Below are positions 8,387 through 17,189 of a stretch of DNA of 64,000 nt, one piece after another. How positions within the stretch are numbered: position 1 is the stretch's first letter; each line of letters begins with the position of its first letter. Under the pieces are notes generated by a model. It saw only the letters and a program-made list of their open reading frames with translations. It made no database searches and had not been told where the DNA came from. Made by a program: the position numbers and the translations under genes. This stretch comes from Saccharothrix obliqua (lineage in GTDB: Bacteria; Actinomycetota; Actinomycetes; Mycobacteriales; Pseudonocardiaceae), in assembly GCF_019375475.1 (NCBI RefSeq), contig NZ_JAHXGQ010000001.1, forward strand, positions 186,001 through 250,000, read 5' to 3'.

Positions 8387-9007
8387 TCAGTCCGCCGGAC
8401 GAGCGGGGTTCGCGGGCCACCCGCGCTCCGCCGCCAGCAACTCGTCCACCGACGCGCTGCCGCTCTGGTACCGCCCGGCGATCTCCGCGTTCAGCCGGTC
8501 CACCACGACCTGCACCTCACGCCGCCGCCCGGAGACCGAAGCCTCCTCGTTCACGAACGTCCGCAGCGCCAACTCCAGCTTGTCGTCCGACAACGCGCTC
8601 ACGTCCGACAGGTCGACGTCCGACACCAACGCCTCGACGTGCCGCCGGTGCGCCTCGGCCCGCGAAGGCTCCTGCGTCTGGTACCGCCCCAACCCGGTCG
8701 CCGGCCCCACGGCGTTGGACGCCAGGATCGTCGCCAACTGGTCCACCACCGCCGAACCGCCGTCGGTCCGCCGCGCCTGCTCCGCCCGCACGATGTCGAT
8801 CCGCGCGTGCAGCAGCCGCCGCAGGTACGACAGGTCGGTCTCCTCCTGGGCGGCCTCGTCGCGCAGCGCGCGCACTTCGGCGAGCGGGAGCCGCTCGATC
8901 CCCTCGGTGTAGTCGGGGGCGAGCACCCGGTCGATGCGGCGGCGCCCGCCAGGACGCACCTCGATCACGTACTCATCCTGAGGTAGTTCCTGCCCACCCG
9001 CCAACAC
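8387..9007 (-). CDS. rsiG: RsiG-family c-di-GMP-responsive anti-sigma factor
   Basis: 206 residues from GTG 9007 (AGG nearby; start moderately sure). Two helices each carry the c-di-GMP-binding signature E(X)3S(X)2R(X)3Q(X)3D described for Streptomyces RsiG. The second copy is exact: E155, S159, R162, Q166, D170. The first is E56, S60, R63, H67, D71, with His in place of Gln. In Streptomyces RsiG sequesters the sporulation sigma factor WhiG when bound to a c-di-GMP dimer; the partner here is inferred, and no sigma gene is in the window. A GGEEF diguanylate cyclase lies at 35.5 kb. The assignment rests on the paired motif and overall length. Confidence 0.8.
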   Translation of the reverse strand: MLAGGQELPQDEYVIEVRPGGRRRIDRVLAPDYTEGIERLPLAEVRALRDEAAQEETDLSYLRRLLHARIDIVRAEQARRTDGGSAVVDQLATILASNAVGPATGLGRYQTQEPSRAEAHRRHVEALVSDVDLSDVSALSDDKLELALRTFVNEEASVSGRRREVQVVVDRLNAEIAGRYQSGSASVDELLAAERGWPANPARPAD

Positions 9008-9028
9008 ATACCTGCTTCCAAAGTTGTC

Positions 9029-9877
9029 TCAAACCCGTACCGGACCGCGCACACCGAGCAGCTCCCTCGCCTCCGCGGGCGTCAGCGGGGGCCGCTGGGC
9101 GATCTTCGCCAGCCCCGCGGCCCGCGCCACGAGCTGCGCGTTGTCCCGCACCGGCTGCCCCTTGGCGTAGCTGAGCGTGTCCTCCATGCCCACCCGCAGG
9201 TGCCCACCCGCGCTCAACGACGCCAGCAGCACCGGCAACGTGGTCCGCCCGATCCCCGTCGCGGAGAACGAGGCGCCCTCCGGCAGCAGCCGCAACGCGG
9301 CCACCAACGTCTCCACGTCACCCGGCATCCCGCCGGGCACGCCCATCACCAGGTCCACGTGCACCTTCCCGCCGGCCGGCAACCCGTGCCGGTCGAGCAG
9401 CCTGCGCAACGTCGCGAGCTGCCCGATGTCGAAGATCTCGTACTCCGGCACGATCCCGCGTTCCTGCATCGCCTTGTGCAACGAGACGATGAACTCCCAC
9501 CGGTTCATGAACACGTCGTCGCCGAAGTTGACCGTCCCCATCGTGCAGGACGCCGAGTCGGGCAACGCGTCGAGCACCCGCAGCCGGTCGGCCTCGGGGT
9601 CGGTCACCGCACCGCCGGTGGACAGCTGCACGACCAGGTCGGTGCGCTCGCGCAACGCCTGCACGGTGTCGCGCAACCGCCCGAGGTCGAGCGTCGGCCG
9701 GGTGTCCGCGCCCCGGATGTGGACGTGGACCATCGCCGCGCCGACCCGCTCGCACGACTCGGCGGTGGCGACCAGCTCGTCGAGGGTCACCGGGAGCTGG
9801 GGCACGTCGGCCTTCGCGTGCTCGGCCCCGGTGGGGGCGACGGTCAGCAGCGTGCCGTGGGAACCGGGTCGCGACAT
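9029..9877 (-). CDS. Beta-keto acid cleavage enzyme (BKACE, DUF849)
   Basis: 282 residues. The family, typified by 3-keto-5-aminohexanoate cleavage enzyme, condenses a beta-keto acid with acetyl-CoA and splits it, using a Zn2+ bound by His residues. Visible marks are TVAPTGAEHAKADVPQLP at the N-terminus, the HVHIRG metal motif, STGG, GTVNFGDDVF and VGMEDTLSYAKGQPVRDNAQLV near the C-terminus. The ATG at 9877 has AGGA 7 nt upstream; the longer frame is not used. The HVH pair and the Glu of GMED are typical metal and catalytic positions. Substrate not predictable; no lysine-fermentation genes are nearby. Confidence 0.85.
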   Translation of the reverse strand: MSRPGSHGTLLTVAPTGAEHAKADVPQLPVTLDELVATAESCERVGAAMVHVHIRGADTRPTLDLGRLRDTVQALRERTDLVVQLSTGGAVTDPEADRLRVLDALPDSASCTMGTVNFGDDVFMNRWEFIVSLHKAMQERGIVPEYEIFDIGQLATLRRLLDRHGLPAGGKVHVDLVMGVPGGMPGDVETLVAALRLLPEGASFSATGIGRTTLPVLLASLSAGGHLRVGMEDTLSYAKGQPVRDNAQLVARAAGLAKIAQRPPLTPAEARELLGVRGPVRV

Positions 9878-9902
9878 GCCGTGATCCTGGCACAACCGGG
9901 CG

Positions 9903-10994
9903 CTACCGCCCCAGGTTGCGGGCCGCCTCCCGGCCGAGCCCCGGCGTGTCCGGCGGCACCGAGTCGGGGTCGACGGACGCCTGCACGACGCGGTCCTCCG
10001 CGCCCACCAGCAGCTCCTCCTCCACCGGCACGGACCGCTTGACCAGCGCCAACGCCACCGTGCCCAGCTCGTGGTGCAGCGCGACGGACCCGACCCGCCC
10101 GACCACGCGGTCACCCGAGCGCACCGGGTCGCCGGTCTCCGGCCGCACCTCGCGCGTCCCGTCCAGGTGCAGCAGCAGCATCCGCCGCGGCGGCCGGCCG
10201 ACGTTCTGCACCTTGGAAACCGTCTCCTGACCCCGGTAGCAGCCCTTGTCCAGGTGCACGGCGGAGCCGATCCAGTTCACCTCGTGCGGGATGGTCCGCT
10301 CGTCGGTGTCGACGCCCAGCCGGGGCCGCAACGCCTCCACGCGCAACGCCTCGAACGCCCAGCTCCCCGCCGGTCGCGCGCCGGCGCCGGTGAGCCGACC
10401 CCACCAGTCGGCGAGCGCGCCACGCGGTACCACGAGGTCCGCGGCGTCCTGACCGGGCCACGGCATCCGCCGCACGAACCCGCCGCCGGGCAGCCCGGCG
10501 ACGCCCAGCACGTCCGGCACCGGCACGCCCGCCGCCGCGAGCGCGGCCGGCAGCTCCGGCCCGACCGCGGTGAGCACGGCGTACTCGTCCGTCACGTCCC
10601 GCGGCTCGACCTTGGACCAGAACACCATCTTGGTCAGGTACGACAGCAGCGGACCGGCGGTCGACGCCTCCGTGTCCAGGTAGACCACACCACCGATGTT
10701 CGCCACGACGGCGTGGTGCTCCACGCGCCCCTGCACGTCCAGGACCAGCATCTCGCTGCCCCGGTCCTCGCCGAGCGCCTCGAAGTGCTGGCTGGTCAGC
10801 GAGTGCAGCCAGGTCAACCGGTCCTCGCCGGTCACGGCCAGGACTGCCCGGTGGGACCGGTCGAACACCGCGACCGACCGGGCCGCGGCGCGTTGCTCGG
10901 CGAACGGGTCGCCGAAGTGCCAGGGCACGCCCTGGTCGGGCGAGTCCTCGAACGGCGCGACGGCGCCCGGCGCGGACAGCAGCGGTGAGGTCAC
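9903..10994 (-). CDS. ygfZ: Folate-binding YgfZ/GcvT-fold protein
   Basis: 363 residues. YgfZ proteins bind tetrahydrofolate and assist Fe-S enzyme maturation or repair. The family signature is present as DKGCYRGQETV, with the Cys and the GQE turn intact. The GTG at 10994 follows GAAGGAGA by 5 nt and overlaps the upstream Fur-family stop in a GTGA arrangement, so translation is probably coupled. The M. tuberculosis neighbourhood equivalent is Rv0811c. Confidence 0.9.
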   Translation of the reverse strand: MTSPLLSAPGAVAPFEDSPDQGVPWHFGDPFAEQRAAARSVAVFDRSHRAVLAVTGEDRLTWLHSLTSQHFEALGEDRGSEMLVLDVQGRVEHHAVVANIGGVVYLDTEASTAGPLLSYLTKMVFWSKVEPRDVTDEYAVLTAVGPELPAALAAAGVPVPDVLGVAGLPGGGFVRRMPWPGQDAADLVVPRGALADWWGRLTGAGARPAGSWAFEALRVEALRPRLGVDTDERTIPHEVNWIGSAVHLDKGCYRGQETVSKVQNVGRPPRRMLLLHLDGTREVRPETGDPVRSGDRVVGRVGSVALHHELGTVALALVKRSVPVEEELLVGAEDRVVQASVDPDSVPPDTPGLGREAARNLGR

Positions 10995-11425
10995 GGGATC
11001 TCCTTCAAGCAGTCGCGGCACGTGCCCGACAGCGCGAGGTGGCTGGCATCCAGTTCGAACCCGTGCCCGGCCCGGAGTGTTCCGGACAGCGGGTCGAGCA
11101 GCTCGCACGGCACCTGCTCCAGCCGCCCGCAGCGGTGGCACACCAGGTGGACGTGCTCGTGCGCGCGCACCGAGTAGCTGGGCGCGCCGTGCCCGAGGTG
11201 GGTGTGGCGGACCATGCCCAGGCGGTCGAGCAGGTCCAGCGTCCGGTAGACGGTCGTGATGTTGACGGTGGGCGCGGTGCGCTGCACCCGGCGGCAGACC
11301 TGCTCCGGTGTGGCGTGCTCCAGTTCGCGCACCGCGTCGAGCACGAGCTGGCGCTGTGGCGTCATCCTCATGCCGCGGTCGTGCAACGTCTTGCGCAGGG
11401 CCTTCCGGCCGCTTGCGGTGTCCAC
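10991..11425 (-). CDS. Fur-family metal-dependent repressor
   Basis: 144 residues: an N-terminal winged helix (RMTPQRQLVLDAVRELEHATPEQV, then VNITTVYRTLDLLDRLGMV) and a C-terminal dimerisation domain with HEHVHLVCHRCG and CRDC, two CxxC pairs that bind structural Zn. Whether it senses Fe, Zn or peroxide is not certain. The GTG at 11425 has only a weak GGGA upstream. The stop overlaps the ygfZ start by 4 nt. It is divergent from pabC with about 35 nt between starts, so it could repress its neighbour. Confidence 0.85.
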   Translation of the reverse strand: MDTASGRKALRKTLHDRGMRMTPQRQLVLDAVRELEHATPEQVCRRVQRTAPTVNITTVYRTLDLLDRLGMVRHTHLGHGAPSYSVRAHEHVHLVCHRCGRLEQVPCELLDPLSGTLRAGHGFELDASHLALSGTCRDCLKEIP

Positions 11426-11459
11426 GTTCCCGATGGTAGAGGGTGGGTAGTCTCCCGGT

Positions 11460-12302
11460 ATGCGCGTGCTCGCCCTGCTGGACGGAACACCGGTCGACCC
11501 GGAGGCCCCGCGGATCCGCGTGGACGACCTCGGCCTGGTGCGTGGTGACGGCGTCTTCGAGACCGTCCTCGTCGTGGCGGGCGAACCGCGTGAGCTGGGC
11601 CCGCACCTGGACCGCCTGGCCCGCTCGGCGGCCATGCTGGACCTGCCCGCGCCGGACCGCGCCGCGTTCGAGCGCGCCGCGGCCGCGGTGCTGCGCGAGT
11701 GGGCGGGCGGTCGGGAGATGGCCCTCAAGCTGGTCCTCACCCGGGGCGTGGAGGGTGGTGACGGCACGCCCACCGGGTTCGCGCTGGGCGTGGAGGTCAC
11801 GCCGAAGGTGTTCGCGCAACGCGCCGACGGGCTGGCCGCCGTGACCCTGGAGCGGGGCATCGAGCCGGGGCTCGCCGAGCGCGCGCCGTGGCTGCTGCTG
11901 GGCGCGAAGACGTTGTCCTACGCGGTCAACATGGCGGCGCTGCGGGAGGCGGAGAAGCGCGGCGCGAACGAGGTGGTGTTCACGGCGGCGGACGGCTCCG
12001 TGCTGGAAGGCCCCACGTCGACCGTGGTCGTGGTGCGCGGCCGGGAACTGGTCACCCCGCCCGCCGCGCTGGGCATCCTGCCCGGCACGACGCAGGCCGC
12101 GTTGTTCCGCGCCGCCGCGCGCGCGGGCTGGGCGGTCCGGGTCGGGCCGGTCGCGGTGGACGAGCTGTACGACGCGGACGGCGTGCTGCTCACGTCGAGC
12201 GTCCGCAAGATCACCCGCGTGCACACGCTGGACGGCAAGACGCTGCCCGACTCCACCGACGTGCACCGCGAGCTGACCGACCTCTACGAGTCGGAATACT
12301 GA
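11460..12302 (+). CDS. pabC: Class IV PLP aminotransferase / aminodeoxychorismate lyase
   Basis: 280 residues. Fold-type IV PLP enzyme; the likely reaction converts 4-amino-4-deoxychorismate to p-aminobenzoate and pyruvate for folate synthesis. The PLP lysine is in LLGAKTLSYAVNMAALR, followed by NEVVFTAADGSVLEGPTSTVVVV and the GILPGTTQ phosphate cup, both typical of the class. A branched-chain or D-amino-acid aminotransferase is the main alternative. Starts at ATG 11460; divergent from the Fur gene. The M. tuberculosis neighbourhood equivalent is Rv0812. Confidence 0.85.
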   Translation: MRVLALLDGTPVDPEAPRIRVDDLGLVRGDGVFETVLVVAGEPRELGPHLDRLARSAAMLDLPAPDRAAFERAAAAVLREWAGGREMALKLVLTRGVEGGDGTPTGFALGVEVTPKVFAQRADGLAAVTLERGIEPGLAERAPWLLLGAKTLSYAVNMAALREAEKRGANEVVFTAADGSVLEGPTSTVVVVRGRELVTPPAALGILPGTTQAALFRAAARAGWAVRVGPVAVDELYDADGVLLTSSVRKITRVHTLDGKTLPDSTDVHRELTDLYESEY

Positions 12303-12339
12303 CGAGGGGCGCGGCCCCCGCGGGGGGACCGCGCCCGTC
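12301..12339. terminator. Hairpin between convergent pabC and chitinase genes
   Basis: GGGCGCGG/CCGCGCCC outer stem plus CCCCC/GGGGG inner stem with a GCG loop and one bulged A. It lies directly after the pabC stop and before the chitinase stop, so it can serve both directions. Confidence 0.7.
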
Positions 12340-12343
12340 GGGG

Positions 12344-14899
12344 TTACTTCAGCCCGTTGTCGACGGCACTCATCAGCGTGCCGGTGTCACCGGACATCTC
12401 CCAGATCATCGCGCCGAGCAGGCCGCGCTGCTTCATCCACGCGGTCTTCTTCTGGATCGACCACGTGTCGTCGAACGTCCACCACTGCCCGCCGTTGCCG
12501 GTGAAGCAGGACGTCGCGACGGCCGGTTCGTCGTGGTACACGGTGCAGTTGGGCACGCTCGCCAGCAGGTTGGAGTACCCGCGGGTGCCCGCCTCCTCCT
12601 GGAACTGGCCGGGCGCCGCACCGGTCGCCGACTGCCACTCGCCCTTCTTCCCGCCGTCCTGGACGCCCTGCCAGCCGCGGCCGTAGAACGCGAGGCCCAC
12701 CGTGATCTTGCGCGGGCTCACCCCCGCTTCCAGGTAGGCGTTGACGGTGTCCTCGACGCTGAAGTGGAACGAGTACGGGTCGTCCGCGTCCTTGTACAGG
12801 TTGCCCTGGTGGCCGGTCCGGTTCGGCTCCCACGAGTTGTCGCTGCCCGAGCCGTGGAAGTCGTAGCCCTGGACGTTGAAGATGTCCATGGACTTCGCGA
12901 CCCGGCCCAGCTCCCACCCGGCGTCGATCTTGGCCCGGTCGGCGGGCGTGAAGGCGGTGAGCTGGTAGCGCTTGCCCGTGGTCTTGGTCAGCTCGTCCAT
13001 CTGCTTGCGGAACTCCTCGATGAGGAGGGTGTTGTTCCGCTTGTCGTCCGGGCTGATGTGGTTGCCGGGGTGGCCCTCCGCGCCCGGCCACTCCCAGTCG
13101 AGGTCGACGCCGTCGAAGATGCCCGCCGCCGTGCCGGGACCGCCCGCCGCGTTGTACGTCGGCAGGTTGCCCTTCAGGTAGATGTCGAGGCAGGACGCCA
13201 CGAACTTCTTGCGCGCCGCGTCGGTGGCCGACACGTCGGAGAAATACTTGGAGTACGTCCAGCCGCCCAGCGAGATCAGGATCTTCAGGTGCGGGTGCTT
13301 CGCCTTGAGCTTCTTGAGCTGGTTGAAGTTGCCGCGCAGCGGCTCCCAGCCGGTGTCGCCGACGCCGTCCACGGACTGCGCCGCGCTGAACGGCCGGCTG
13401 TAGTCGGCTTCCGCGTCGCCCGCGCCGTCGCCCTGGTTCGGGTCCTGCGGGTTGGACGAGGTGCCCTTGGTGACGCCCTGGAGGCACGTCAGGTTCTTCG
13501 GGTCGATGTTGCCGAACGCGTAGTTGATGTGCGTCAGCTTCGCGGCGGCACCGTTGGTGTCCAGGTTCTTCACGTAGAACTGGCGGCCGTAGATGCCCCA
13601 CTGGACGAAGTAGCCGACCTTCGCGGCACCGGCCACGATGTCCGAAGTGGTCACCTTGACGGCGCTGCTCAGCCCGGACTCGTTGTCGTAGACGTCCCGC
13701 GCCTTCACCTGGAACGTGTACTCGGTGGACGGCGACAGGCCGTCGACCTTCGCCGTGGTCCCGATGACCGTGGCGACGACCGTGGCGCCCTGGTACACGT
13801 CGTAGTTCGCGACCTTGTTGTTGTCGGTCGACGCGTCCCACGCGAGCGTCACGCTGCCCGCGTCCTTGCCGGTGCTGCGCAGGTTGCCCGGCGTGGTCGG
13901 GGCCTGGGTGTCATCGGCCGGGTTGTTCGTGGTGACGCTGACGGCGTTGCTCGCCTGCGACACGTTGCCCTTGGTGTCCTTGGCCTTCACGGTGAAGGAG
14001 TAGGCGGTGTTGGGCGTGAGGCCGGTGACTGTGGCACTGGTGCCGGTGACCGTGGTGGCCAGCGCGGTTCCGTTGTAGACGTCGTAGTTCGCGACCGGCA
14101 GCGAGCCGGCGGAGGACGCGTTCCACTGGAGCGACACGGTCTTGGTCGTCTTCACCGGCGAGCGCAGGTCGCCCGGCGCGGTCGGCGGGACGTCCGCCGA
14201 GCCGTCGCAGTTGGAGTTGTTGATCCGGCAGGTCACCGGTTCCACCGCGCGGCTGAGGGAGAACGTCGGGCTGTACGGCTCGGTCGTCCGCCGCGCGCCC
14301 ACGGACTTGTTGTAGTGCACCGGGGTCAGCGTGACCGCGTTGCCGGTCTGCGTGACGGTGCCGTTGTTCGCGTTGCTCGCGGTGACGCCGTCGGGCAGCG
14401 TGAAGGTGATCGACCAGTCGGACAACGTGGTGTCGGTGTTGTTGGCCACGATGAACTTGCCCGTGTTGCCGGCCAGGCTGAAGTCCGCGGTGACCGGTGC
14501 GGCCGGCGGCGGCTCCTCACCCGTGCCGTCGCAGTTGCGGCCGTTGAGCGTGCACGACGTCGGGTCGACCGCCGAGCTGAGCGTGAACGACGGGCTGAAC
14601 GGCTCGGTGCTGCGGCCCGCCTGGATGGTGTTGATGTAGTACAGGGGTGTGAGCGTCACCTTGGTGCCGCTCTGGGTGGTGGTGGCGTTCTGCACGCCGC
14701 TGACCGTCACGCCGGCGGGCAGGTCGAACTTGATCGACCAGCCGGTGACGGAGGCCGATGTCGGGTTGTTGACCACGAACTTCGCCGTGGTGCCGGTTCT
14801 GGTGAACGTCGCGGTCAGGCCGGCAGCGGCGGATGCCGGTGCGGCGAGGGCGGCGGTGGCGGCTAGGAATGCCACCAGCGCGATGGCTAGTCGGCGCAT
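12344..14899 (-). CDS. Secreted multidomain GH18 chitinase
   Basis: 851 residues from ATG 14899 (GAGAGG 9 nt upstream). Order: signal peptide (MRRLAIALVAFLAATAALA, cut near ASA); two tandem carbohydrate-binding-like modules of about 110 residues, each with a TGWSIKFDLP/SDWSITFTLP strand and a closing Cys pair (residues ~28-135 and ~143-245); two fibronectin type III repeats (~250-345 and ~355-440); and a GH18 catalytic barrel (~450-850). The catalytic signature FDGVDLDWEWP near residue 597 keeps the DxxDxDxE acid. It hydrolyses chitin outside the cell. A DasR-type box about 90 bp upstream predicts control by N-acetylglucosamine metabolism. It splits the conserved pabC-nitrobindin order. Confidence 0.95.
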   Translation of the reverse strand: MRRLAIALVAFLAATAALAAPASAAAGLTATFTRTGTTAKFVVNNPTSASVTGWSIKFDLPAGVTVSGVQNATTTQSGTKVTLTPLYYINTIQAGRSTEPFSPSFTLSSAVDPTSCTLNGRNCDGTGEEPPPAAPVTADFSLAGNTGKFIVANNTDTTLSDWSITFTLPDGVTASNANNGTVTQTGNAVTLTPVHYNKSVGARRTTEPYSPTFSLSRAVEPVTCRINNSNCDGSADVPPTAPGDLRSPVKTTKTVSLQWNASSAGSLPVANYDVYNGTALATTVTGTSATVTGLTPNTAYSFTVKAKDTKGNVSQASNAVSVTTNNPADDTQAPTTPGNLRSTGKDAGSVTLAWDASTDNNKVANYDVYQGATVVATVIGTTAKVDGLSPSTEYTFQVKARDVYDNESGLSSAVKVTTSDIVAGAAKVGYFVQWGIYGRQFYVKNLDTNGAAAKLTHINYAFGNIDPKNLTCLQGVTKGTSSNPQDPNQGDGAGDAEADYSRPFSAAQSVDGVGDTGWEPLRGNFNQLKKLKAKHPHLKILISLGGWTYSKYFSDVSATDAARKKFVASCLDIYLKGNLPTYNAAGGPGTAAGIFDGVDLDWEWPGAEGHPGNHISPDDKRNNTLLIEEFRKQMDELTKTTGKRYQLTAFTPADRAKIDAGWELGRVAKSMDIFNVQGYDFHGSGSDNSWEPNRTGHQGNLYKDADDPYSFHFSVEDTVNAYLEAGVSPRKITVGLAFYGRGWQGVQDGGKKGEWQSATGAAPGQFQEEAGTRGYSNLLASVPNCTVYHDEPAVATSCFTGNGGQWWTFDDTWSIQKKTAWMKQRGLLGAMIWEMSGDTGTLMSAVDNGLK

Positions 14900-14955
14900 G
14901 AGGGTTGTGCCTCTCGATTGACAGGGACAGTCGAGAACCACGGCGGCCAGGTCTG

Positions 14956-14984
14956 AACGTAGGTCGTCACCACCCGATTGACAA
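14956..14984 (-). promoter_or_regulatory. Candidate chitinase promoter
   Basis: On the minus strand TTGTCA (14984-14979) and TACGTT (14961-14956) are separated by 17 bp and directly follow the DasR-type box, leaving a leader of about 50 nt before the ATG. Sequence-based only. Confidence 0.45.
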
Positions 14985-15000
14985 TGGGTCTAGACCAATT
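14985..15000. promoter_or_regulatory. DasR-responsive element (dre) for the chitinase
   Basis: AATTGGTCTAGACCCA on the minus strand contains GGTCTAGACC, the near-palindromic centre of Streptomyces dre sites (TGGTCTAGACCA). It abuts the proposed -35 box, a position suited to repression relieved by glucosamine-6-phosphate. Confidence 0.8.
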
Positions 15001-15008
15001 GCGTCCGT

Positions 15009-15872
15009 TCAGCCGTGCGGGCGGAAGCGGACCCGGGTGCCCGGCCGCGCCTGGCCGAGCGCGGGCAGCGCGTCCGGCGGCACGACGCCGACCACCGGGT
15101 AGCCGCCGGTCGTCGGGTGGTCGGCCAGGAACACCACAGGTCGACCGGCCGCGGGCACCTGCACGGCACCGGTCACCAGACCCTCGCTGGGCAGCTCGCA
15201 CCCCTGGCGCGCGGCCGTCCGGAGCAACGCCGTGCCGCGGAGGCGGACACCCACGCGGTTGCTCCGTTCGGACACCTCCCACCGGCCCGCGCGCAACTGC
15301 GCGACCGCGTCGTCGAACCAGTCGTCGCGGGGACCGGTCACCACCGGGAGCACCAACTCGTCCGGCACGCGCACCGGTGGCAGCACGTCGGCGCCGGTCG
15401 GCACACCGGTCGGCACGCCGAGTGGCAGCACGTCGCCCGCGGCCAGCGGCGCGGGCCCCAGGCCGGACAGCAGGTCGGTGGCCCGGCTGCCCAGCTCGGC
15501 GGGCAGCGCCACGCCGCCGGACAGCGCCAGGTAGGCGCGCAGACCGGCGACCGGCGTGCCCAGCACCAGTTCGTCACCCGGCGCGAGGTGCGTCGGCGAG
15601 TCCCGGGCCACGCCGTTGACCAGCAGCGGCGTGGCGGGTCCGGCGACCGCGGCGGTGCACGAGCACCCGGCGCGCAGCGCCAGCCCGCCGAGCAGCACCT
15701 CCAGGCAGGCGGCGTCCTCGGGGTTGCCCGCGAGCCGGTTGGCCAGCCGCAGCGACGGCGCGTCCAGCGCACCCGACGGGGGCACGCCCAGGTGGGCGTA
15801 GCCGGGGCGGCCCAGGTCCTGCACCAGGGCCTGGGGCCCGGTGCGCAGCACGGTGACCGAGCGGCCGGTCAC
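15009..15872 (-). CDS. pxpC: 5-oxoprolinase subunit C (PxpC)
   Basis: 287 residues, the large biotin-carboxylase-like/AHS2 subunit of the ATP-dependent PxpABC 5-oxoprolinase that opens pyroglutamate. Visible marks: VLRTGPQALVQDLGRPGYAHLGVPPSGALD at the N-terminus, and SNRVGVRL, GAVQVP and LADHPTTGGYPVVGVV. The GTG at 15872 overlaps the pxpB stop in a GTGA overlap. No pxpA (LamB/YcsF) gene is adjacent or elsewhere in the window. Confidence 0.9.
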   Translation of the reverse strand: MTGRSVTVLRTGPQALVQDLGRPGYAHLGVPPSGALDAPSLRLANRLAGNPEDAACLEVLLGGLALRAGCSCTAAVAGPATPLLVNGVARDSPTHLAPGDELVLGTPVAGLRAYLALSGGVALPAELGSRATDLLSGLGPAPLAAGDVLPLGVPTGVPTGADVLPPVRVPDELVLPVVTGPRDDWFDDAVAQLRAGRWEVSERSNRVGVRLRGTALLRTAARQGCELPSEGLVTGAVQVPAAGRPVVFLADHPTTGGYPVVGVVPPDALPALGQARPGTRVRFRPHG

Positions 15873-16474
15873 GGCACGGCCCGGAAGCGGACGCGGTCGC
15901 CGGGCGCGAGCAGGGCGGGCACGTCGCGGCGGGGGTCGAACAGCGGCGCGTCGGTGCGCCCGATCAGCCGCCACCCGCCGGGCGTCGAGCGCGGGTAGGC
16001 GGCGGTGTACTCACCGGCCACGCCCACCGAGCCCGCCGGCACGCTCGTGCGCGGCGATTCCAGGCGCGGCTGCCGCAGTGGTCCGGGCAGGCCCGTCAGG
16101 TAGGCGAAACCGGGTGCGAAACCGCAGAACGCCACGGAGTACGTCGCGCCCGTGTGCAGGCGGACCACCTCGGCCGGCGAGATGCCGGCCGTCTCGGCGA
16201 CCAGCGCCAGGTCCGGCCCGTCGTAGACCACCGGCACCTCCGCGGTGCGGGACGGCGCGGGCGGGCGGTGGGTCGGGTCGACCGCCGCCAGCACCCGGCG
16301 CACGGCGGGCAGCCCGCCGGGCCGGGTGGTGATCAGGACCGTGCGTGCCGCCGGCACCAGCTCGACGACCTCGGGCAGCGCCGCCGCGCGCACGGCGGCG
16401 CGCACCGCCTCCACCTCGTCCGGCGAGTCCACCTCGACCAGCACCGCATCGGTGCCGCAACGCCGCAGCCGCAT
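15869..16474 (-). CDS. pxpB: 5-oxoprolinase subunit B (PxpB)
   Basis: 201 residues of the AHS1/KipI-like family, partner of PxpC. Family marks include SVAFCGFAPGFAYLTGLP, RTSVPAGSVGVAGEYTAAYPRSTPGGWRLIG and the C-terminal LLAPGDRVRF. The B and C genes overlap by 4 nt and should be co-translated. In organisms with kipI-type genes this subunit can act on histidine kinases; the pairing with pxpC makes the oxoprolinase role more likely. Confidence 0.9.
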   Translation of the reverse strand: MRLRRCGTDAVLVEVDSPDEVEAVRAAVRAAALPEVVELVPAARTVLITTRPGGLPAVRRVLAAVDPTHRPPAPSRTAEVPVVYDGPDLALVAETAGISPAEVVRLHTGATYSVAFCGFAPGFAYLTGLPGPLRQPRLESPRTSVPAGSVGVAGEYTAAYPRSTPGGWRLIGRTDAPLFDPRRDVPALLAPGDRVRFRAVP

Positions 16475-16553
16475 GGCACCAGGATATGTCCTCAGGTTGG
16501 ATTGTTGAACAATCCCCGGCCGCGAGTTCCCCCGCGGCCGGTACCCGGGTGGA

Positions 16554-17189
16554 TCAGCCGACGATGCGCTTCAGGTGCGCCGACGTGTGCGGCTGGAGCG
16601 GCTGGCCGACCATCGCGCGCTCCTCCACGTACGCCAGGTCGCCGTTGTTGACGATGCCGTACAGGCGCTGCGCCCCGGTGACCTCCTTGGCGGTCGCCGT
16701 GCGGATCACCGCGTCCGTGCCCAGCTCCCACGACGTCTGGGTGCGCGGCTTGCCGTAGTACAGCTCCACGATCCCGGTGTTGTGCGTGAGCAGCACCTCG
16801 ATCGTGTCGTCCGGCTGCGGGCGCCAGAAACCCGTCTCGCGGGCCGCCTGGCGGATCACGCCGCCGTCGGCGTCCAGCAGCCAGGACCGGGCCTCGTAGA
16901 ACAGGAACGGCCGGCCGTCGTGCGCGAACGTGATCTGCTGGCCGTAGCGGTACGGGCCGTCGATCGTCGGGTACACGACCTCGCCCTCGCCACGCCACAC
17001 GCCCACCAGCGGCAGCAGCGCCAGGCACGCGTCGTGCAGCGACGGGCCCTCCCGCAGGTTCGCGGTGTCGGCAGGCACCGGCAGGTCGTCGAACTGCGGC
17101 AGGTTGCGGGCCCCGGTCACCTCGGCCCGCGACGCGGCGGCGCGCACGGCGGCGTCGCCGCTGCCCGGCACGGGTGCGTTCTCGGTCAT
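16554..17189 (-). CDS. Nitrobindin-like heme-binding beta-barrel (DUF1794/THAP4-like)
   Basis: 211 residues. The family forms a fatty-acid-binding-protein-like barrel holding ferric heme and reacts with NO or peroxynitrite. The GxWxGxG motif is [22 protein letters not shown], and the C-terminal HLKRI His fits the proximal heme ligand. ATG 17189 overlaps the stop of the tiny membrane-protein gene upstream (TGATG). M. tuberculosis equivalent in order: Rv0813c. Confidence 0.9.
   Translation of the reverse strand: MTENAPVPGSGDAAVRAAASRAEVTGARNLPQFDDLPVPADTANLREGPSLHDACLALLPLVGVWRGEGEVVYPTIDGPYRYGQQITFAHDGRPFLFYEARSWLLDADGGVIRQAARETGFWRPQPDDTIEVLLTHNTGIVELYYGKPRTQTSWELGTDAVIRTATAKEVTGAQRLYGIVNNGDLAYVEERAMVGQPLQPHTSAHLKRIVG

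Noticed and set aside
9903..12266. 787-residue frame through ygfZ, fur and pabC antisense
   Set aside because: Only the last 363 residues (from GTG 10994) have family resemblance; the rest is antisense shadow.
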